Below are positions 5,233-8,662 of a stretch of 8,662 nucleotides of DNA, in pieces (position 1 is the first letter of the stretch; each line of letters opens with the position of its first letter). Under the pieces are notes generated by a model that was not told where the DNA came from, made no database searches, and worked only from the letters and a program-made list of their open reading frames with translations. This stretch comes from Myxococcales bacterium. GTDB taxonomy: Bacteria > Myxococcota > Polyangia > Fen-1088. The position numbers were made by a program, and so were the translations under genes. The DNA lies in the NCBI GenBank assembly GCA_003153875.1, contig PMBY01000451.1, positions 24,413 through 33,074 on the forward strand, read 5' to 3'.

Positions 5233-6504
5233 ATGAGCAACGAGAATCCCAAGACCGCTCTGCAATCGAGCTGGCCCGTGATGGTCGCGCTCGGGCTGGT
5301 GGCGCTGCTCATCGTCGGGATGCTGGGGCTCGACCTATACTTCTCGCAGCGAGAGGCGAGCACGACCACCGACATCGTCGAGAACGTGCAGCGTTCGATC
5401 ATCCTGGTGAACGACATCCGAGTCCACGCAAAGCGCCTGGCCGCGACCACCGACAAGCACCAGATCGACCAGTTGACCAAGGCGATCGCGGCGAGCGCCC
5501 GTGACTACGATCCGCTTGCGACCTACAGCGGAGAACGCGAGGAGTGGAACCACCTCCAGGGTTTGCTAGGCGAGCTGTCGGCAAACCCTGGGAGTCGTCC
5601 GCTCTCCGCTTCTGCCATGGAGGCGATGATCGACAACTCCGTCGACCGGTTGGTGTCGATCAATACCAGCGAAAGCAGCCACAACGTGGCCTCTATCCGC
5701 GCTGCGCATCGACAGGCAGTCTGGAGCGACGCGATTGTCGGCGGAATCGTTCTCGCTACTGTGGCTCTCATCTCCCTCTGGCTGCTTCGTGTGCTCGAGC
5801 GCCAGCGCCGGCTGATCGTGGAACGCGTCCGCTTCCTCAACGAAAAGAACAGCGAGTTGGAGGCCTTTGCTGGGCGCGCGGCGCACGACCTGCGCAGCCC
5901 GATGAATCCCATCCGCGGATACACCGACCTCATCCTCGAGGCCCCGGGATTGCCGGACGACGTCAGAGGAATGGCGCAGCGGATTCACCGAGCGGTCGGA
6001 CGCATGACCGGCGTGGTCGACAACATGCTGGCCCTCTCGGTTTCCGGGCGGCCACCCGTGGGACAGTCATCGTCCGCCCTGGCGGTCGAGCGGCTGGTCG
6101 AGGAAATGGGAGCGGAACTGCAAGGGGTCGACCTGGCGACCAAGCTGCGCGCCGGTCGGGTTGCCTGTACCGAGGAAGTCCTCGCCCAGATTCTGCGCAA
6201 CCTGATTGGCAACGCCATCAAGTTCCGCGCGCACGACCGACCCCTGCGCATCACCATCGAAACCAAAGACGTCGGGCCGATGGTCGAGATCGCGGTCGAG
6301 GACAACGGCCTGGCGATGGATGCCGAGAGCGCCCGGCACGCATTCGAGCCATTCTACCGAGGCCAGATGGACCGCGAACTCCCGGGCCATGGTCTGGGCC
6401 TGGCCATCGTGGACCGCACCACCCGAGCCCTGGGCGGAACCTGCGAACTGTCGTCGGTCCTGGACCACAGCACGCGCATCGTGGTCCGGCTGCCTCGCGC
6501 CTGA
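5233..6504 (+). CDS. Membrane sensor histidine kinase
   Basis: AGGAGG (5221-5226) lies 6 bases before the ATG at 5233, giving 423 residues; the in-frame GTG at 5200 is less likely. There are two membrane helices (about 14-34 and 166-187) enclosing a mostly helical periplasmic sensor of about 130 residues. A short helix (188-210) leads directly to the dimerisation domain with phospho-accepting His218 in AAHDLRSPMNP. No HAMP domain fits between the second helix and the H-box. The ATPase domain has the N-box LRNLIGNAIKF (Asn327) and the G2 box GHGLGLAIV (385-393). The G1 box reads Asp357-Asn-Gly-Leu-Ala361, with Ala in place of the usual second Gly. The F-box FEPFYRG (371-377) is intact. It should autophosphorylate at His218 in response to an unknown periplasmic signal and phosphorylate the divergent NtrC-type regulator. 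The 59-base gap to that gene shows no sigma-54 match. Confidence 0.93.
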   Translation: MSNENPKTALQSSWPVMVALGLVALLIVGMLGLDLYFSQREASTTTDIVENVQRSIILVNDIRVHAKRLAATTDKHQIDQLTKAIAASARDYDPLATYSGEREEWNHLQGLLGELSANPGSRPLSASAMEAMIDNSVDRLVSINTSESSHNVASIRAAHRQAVWSDAIVGGIVLATVALISLWLLRVLERQRRLIVERVRFLNEKNSELEAFAGRAAHDLRSPMNPIRGYTDLILEAPGLPDDVRGMAQRIHRAVGRMTGVVDNMLALSVSGRPPVGQSSSALAVERLVEEMGAELQGVDLATKLRAGRVACTEEVLAQILRNLIGNAIKFRAHDRPLRITIETKDVGPMVEIAVEDNGLAMDAESARHAFEPFYRGQMDRELPGHGLGLAIVDRTTRALGGTCELSSVLDHSTRIVVRLPRA

Positions 6505-6507
6505 GAT

Positions 6508-6936
6508 CTACGATTCGGCGCAGGCGCTGGGCTTGAACAGAGGAACCTCAGGACACGAAATGGTGTTGGCCTCGAACTCCCCCTCCACCTCCAGCACCAC
6601 GTTGCCCGAGGCTGCACATTTGGCCGCTTCACTGTCAATGATGGTTTCGTATTCACCGGTCAACGACACGGCGGGCGTGACTTCCAGAGGCAGTTCACCT
6701 GATGTCGTCTTCAGGGTGGCGGATTTCAACTTACTGTCGGACGGCACCTTGACAAAAACGATGATTCCGCCCTTGCCCGCAGGCGGAACGGTTCGGGTCA
6801 CCGTGCACGCGAGCCTCTCCACCGTCAATTCAATCGCCGGGGGAGCTTGTCCGGGAAAAGCCTGCGCCGGCCCGGCCAACAAACCCAACAGGATCGCGAT
6901 AGCCACGACCTTCTTTGTCATCATTGTGCACAACAT
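6508..6936 (-). CDS. Small secreted protein with four cysteines
   Basis: The start at 6936 is set by GGAGAGG (6944-6950, minus strand) 7 bases upstream, giving 142 residues. The N-terminus is a clear Sec signal peptide: Lys8-Lys9, hydrophobic 10-22, cleavage at Ala-Gln-Ala|Phe (26/27). The mature part of about 116 residues has four Cys (44, 107, 128, 139), enough for two disulfides, and beta-type segments (35-48, 57-64, 71-78, 113-120). That suggests a small periplasmic or secreted beta-rich domain. I do not recognise a family. It begins 4 bases after the diguanylate cyclase stop codon, with its ribosome binding site overlapping the end of that gene, so the two are almost certainly co-transcribed. 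It ends 3 bases from the stop of the convergent kinase gene. A role in the same response, for example in the envelope or matrix, is inference from the operon. Confidence 0.82.
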   Translation of the reverse strand: MLCTMMTKKVVAIAILLGLLAGPAQAFPGQAPPAIELTVERLACTVTRTVPPAGKGGIIVFVKVPSDSKLKSATLKTTSGELPLEVTPAVSLTGEYETIIDSEAAKCAASGNVVLEVEGEFEANTISCPEVPLFKPSACAES

Positions 6937-6940
6937 GGTT

Positions 6941-7888
6941 TCACCTCTCCCCAACCAGTCTTCTGGATTGAACGGAATGAAGACGGCCGTGATTCGCTAG
7001 CTCGGGCATCGGCGTGGCTTCAACGTCACTGGTCCCGCTACGGTGGAGGTGCCGGTGCCGCACGCAATCTTTCCCGTCCTGCTTGGCCGCGTAGACCAGT
7101 TTGTCCGCCTGCTGGACCAGTCGGTCCAGCGATGTCTGCGGCCCGTCGATGGTTACCGCGCCGATGCTGAAGCTCGCCGGCCAGCGGCCCTGCACGGCAC
7201 CGCGGAGAGCGCCCATGAGCTTGTCGAGGACCATCTCCGCGGCCTTGTCGCCAGCCTCCGGCAATAGCAACACGAACTCATCGCCACCGTAGCGCGCGAC
7301 GAGGTCGAAAGCGCGCAAGTTCTGCGTCAGCGTCTCCGCGACCACCGCCAGCAGGCGGTCGCCATCCTCGTGGCCACCTTCGTCGTTGACCCTCTTGAAG
7401 TCGTCGACGTCCAGATACGCAAGCGAAAGCGACCGGTGATAGCGCTCGGCCCGGGCCACCTCGAGCTCAGCCGTCTCGACGAACGCCCTTCGGTTCAAAA
7501 CACCGGTCAGCGGATCCGTCCTGGCCAGAATGGCCCAACGCTCTGTCGTCGACCGCAGCCGCGACAAAATGAAGGCGACGACGATGAAGAACCCCATTTC
7601 CACAACGCCGTTCCAGTAGGGGATGAGCGGGTGGGAAAAGCGATGCGAGATCAACCAAAGATCTTGCAGGCGCACCACCGTTGATAGACCGCACATGAGC
7701 AGTCCCGCACGGAGGCTGACGAACCAGGTGGCAACCGCAATCGGTGCCAGATACAGCGGGGCGATCGAAACCTGCGCGCCCGTGACGTAGTCAATCATCC
7801 CGATGACAAGAACCATCGCGATCGCCCCGGCGACCACTTGCAACGGGCGCAAATTCTTCGCGTCTGAAGAAACTTGATGGTTCGTCAT
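6941..7888 (-). CDS. Membrane diguanylate cyclase (GGDEF)
   Basis: The start at 7888 is set by AAAGGAG (7896-7902, minus strand) 7 bases upstream, giving 315 residues; an ATG at 7942 lies inside the predicted promoter. The N-terminal 110 residues form about four membrane helices (17-34, 40-58, 62-80, 93-110) without a large soluble sensor. The GGDEF domain follows (about 118-282): RTDPLTGVLNRRAF (123-136), metal-binding Asp160 in LDVDDFKRVND, and the active-site motif Gly201-Gly-Asp-Glu-Phe205. The inhibitory I-site Arg192-x-x-Asp195 is present five residues before GGDEF, so product feedback is expected. All signature residues are intact. It should make cyclic-di-GMP from two GTP at the inner membrane. 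A 33-residue tail follows the domain. It is first in a two-gene operon with the small secreted protein and has a sigma-54-like promoter upstream. Confidence 0.95.
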   Translation of the reverse strand: MTNHQVSSDAKNLRPLQVVAGAIAMVLVIGMIDYVTGAQVSIAPLYLAPIAVATWFVSLRAGLLMCGLSTVVRLQDLWLISHRFSHPLIPYWNGVVEMGFFIVVAFILSRLRSTTERWAILARTDPLTGVLNRRAFVETAELEVARAERYHRSLSLAYLDVDDFKRVNDEGGHEDGDRLLAVVAETLTQNLRAFDLVARYGGDEFVLLLPEAGDKAAEMVLDKLMGALRGAVQGRWPASFSIGAVTIDGPQTSLDRLVQQADKLVYAAKQDGKDCVRHRHLHRSGTSDVEATPMPELANHGRLHSVQSRRLVGER

Positions 7889-7925
7889 TTCGACGCTCCT
7901 TTCGCGTGGTCCGTCCTCATCACCT

Positions 7926-7941
7926 TGCATCGGCAATGCCA
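7926..7941 (-). promoter_or_regulatory. Sigma-54 (RpoN) promoter for the diguanylate cyclase operon
   Basis: The minus strand reads TGGCATTGCCGATGCA. GG (7939-7940) and GC (7927-7928) are exactly 10 bases apart, in the contexts TGGCA and TGCA expected for sigma-54; three positions depart from consensus. Transcription would start near 7915, about 27 bases before the ATG at 7888, the same geometry as the site at 3098-3113. An AT-rich patch (7968-7980) lies about 30 bases upstream, which could help DNA bending. Confidence 0.55.
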
Positions 7942-8033
7942 TGAAAAGCGGGCGGCCTTGCTGCGCTGATTAGTTAGATTCCGCGCCCAGCACGCCGGGG
8001 CACGAAGAAAGTGCCGCGTCACCCTGCCGCCCT

Positions 8034-8056
8034 CGGTGCGGCACACTGTCGCACCG
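8034..8056. promoter_or_regulatory. 7-bp inverted repeat in the cyclase-helicase divergent gap
   Basis: CGGTGCG (8034-8040) and CGCACCG (8050-8056) are perfect inverted copies around a 9-base centre. A smaller dyad, GGCAC-N7-GTGCC, lies at 7999-8015. Relative to the cyclase promoter the larger dyad centre is about 105 bases upstream of the -24 element, a normal enhancer distance for an NtrC-type activator. It could equally be an operator for the helicase gene on the other side. Confidence 0.3.
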
Positions 8057-8090
8057 TCTTCAGGGACAGGCTCCGTGCTATCGCTCGCGG

Positions 8091-8110
8091 GCGTGTGCTA
8101 TAGCACGCGC
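8091..8110. promoter_or_regulatory. 20-bp near-perfect palindrome just before the helicase start
   Basis: The core GTGCTATAGCAC (8095-8106) is a perfect 12-bp palindrome, and pairing extends to 20 bp (8091-8110) with a single mismatched pair. GTGCTAT also occurs 20 bases (two helical turns) earlier, at 8075-8081. The palindrome ends 4 bases before the first ATG of the helicase gene. It contains a TATAGC that could serve as a -10 element, in which case the transcript would be nearly leaderless. It could be a repressor operator or, in RNA, a hairpin blocking initiation. Confidence 0.45.
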
Positions 8111-8114
8111 CTAT

Positions 8115-8662
8115 ATGACCATGTTCTCTGAGCTGGGCCTTGTCCCAGCGCTTGCCGAAGCTGTCGACGCGCGCGGCTACCAAACTGCAACCCCCGTGCA
8201 GGTGGCGGTCCTGGAGGCCAAGGTGCAAGGCCGCGATCTGCTGGTGTCCTCGCAAACCGGCTCGGGAAAGACGCTCGCCTTTGGCTCGCTCATCGCCCAG
8301 ACCTTGCTGGAAGATCCCGCGCCAGCGACCGAGGACGGCCAAGAAGCCGCCAGGCCTGCTCGTCGCGTGCGGCGGCCCGGGGCGCTCATCATCGCGCCCA
8401 CGCGCGAGCTGGCCAATCAAGTGCGGGCCGAGCTGGCCTGGCTGTTCGCGCGCACGCCGCTCAGTGTGGCGGCGTTCACGGGCGGCAGCGACATCCGCCG
8501 CGATCTCAAGATCCTGCACGCGGGGGCGGACCTGGTGGTGGGCACGCCTGGCCGTCTGGTAGATCTTCTGTCACGCAAGGCCTTGCACCTGGAAGAGGTC
8601 AAGGCGGTTGTCGTCGACGAAGCCGACGAGATGCTGGACATGGGGTTTCGCGAGGATCTGGA
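8115..8662 (+). CDS. DEAD-box ATP-dependent RNA helicase, 3' end cut by window edge
   Basis: The plus frame is open from the ATG at 8115 (or 8121) to the edge, giving 182 residues of the first RecA-like domain. Motifs appear in order: the Q motif with GYQTATPVQ (21-29), motif I SSQTGSGKT (45-53), motif Ia APTRELANQ (94-102), the GG motif (FTGG, 121-124), motif Ib TPGRL (144-148) and motif II Asp168-Glu-Ala-Asp171 followed by EMLDMGF. All are intact, so ATP-dependent unwinding or remodelling of RNA is expected, as in DeaD or RhlE-type helicases in ribosome assembly, mRNA turnover or cold response. Which subfamily cannot be said without the C-terminus. A Pro/Arg/Ala-rich stretch (about 65-89) between motifs I and Ia is longer than minimal. 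No ribosome binding site precedes either ATG, and a 20-bp palindrome lies immediately upstream. Confidence 0.93.
   Translation, partial: MTMFSELGLVPALAEAVDARGYQTATPVQVAVLEAKVQGRDLLVSSQTGSGKTLAFGSLIAQTLLEDPAPATEDGQEAARPARRVRRPGALIIAPTRELANQVRAELAWLFARTPLSVAAFTGGSDIRRDLKILHAGADLVVGTPGRLVDLLSRKALHLEEVKAVVVDEADEMLDMGFREDL

Noticed and set aside
5544..6536. Plus-strand open frame of 330 codons overlapping the kinase
   Set aside because: It is a shifted frame of the kinase gene, with Arg/Gly/Pro-rich shadow composition and no domain.
8019..8519. Minus-strand frame over the helicase start
   Set aside because: It is antisense to the DEAD-box helicase, whose motifs are continuous on the plus strand; composition is that of a shadow frame.

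Overview
The window is GC-rich, densely packed bacterial chromosomal DNA. The secreted lipoproteins (one with a repeated Gly-Ala-Asp-Ala-Gly motif), the abundance of two-component proteins, a sigma-54 activator and a membrane diguanylate cyclase suggest a delta-proteobacterial or myxobacterial (Myxococcota-like) genome. That assignment is an inference from gene style only. There are ten protein genes, two of them cut by the window edges, and no RNA gene, mobile element or CRISPR array that I can support.

Layout. (1) 1-1820, minus strand: an envelope cassette of a Gly-rich lipoprotein (975-1820), a secreted or outer-membrane-like protein (193-921) and a second lipoprotein that starts inside the end of the previous gene and runs off the left edge (1-205). 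(2) 1971-2609, plus strand: a small nickel/cobalt-type membrane permease with a His-rich loop. It ends tail-to-tail, at a shared hairpin, with the next gene. (3) 2628-6504: a signalling cluster. It holds a degenerate receiver-like protein (2628-3062, minus), a stand-alone response regulator (3335-3781, plus), an NtrC-family sigma-54 activator (3812-5173, minus) and a divergent membrane histidine kinase (5233-6504, plus). (4) 6508-7888, minus: a diguanylate cyclase followed 4 bases later by a small secreted Cys-containing protein. (5) 8115-8662, plus: the start of a DEAD-box RNA helicase.

The most interesting signal is regulatory. Three 16-base sites match the sigma-54 promoter (GG-N10-GC in a TGGCA...TGC context). 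Two fire divergently from one intergenic region, to the degenerate receiver gene (3098-3113, minus) and to the stand-alone response regulator (3284-3299, plus). The third (7926-7941, minus) lies 37 bases upstream of the diguanylate cyclase start. Each gives a short predicted leader ending in a good ribosome binding site. The adjacent kinase and NtrC-type activator are obvious candidates to drive them. The proposed model is a local circuit: kinase to activator to sigma-54 promoters, producing two receiver proteins, cyclic-di-GMP synthesis and a secreted protein. The promoter motifs and domain motifs are visible; the wiring is inference.
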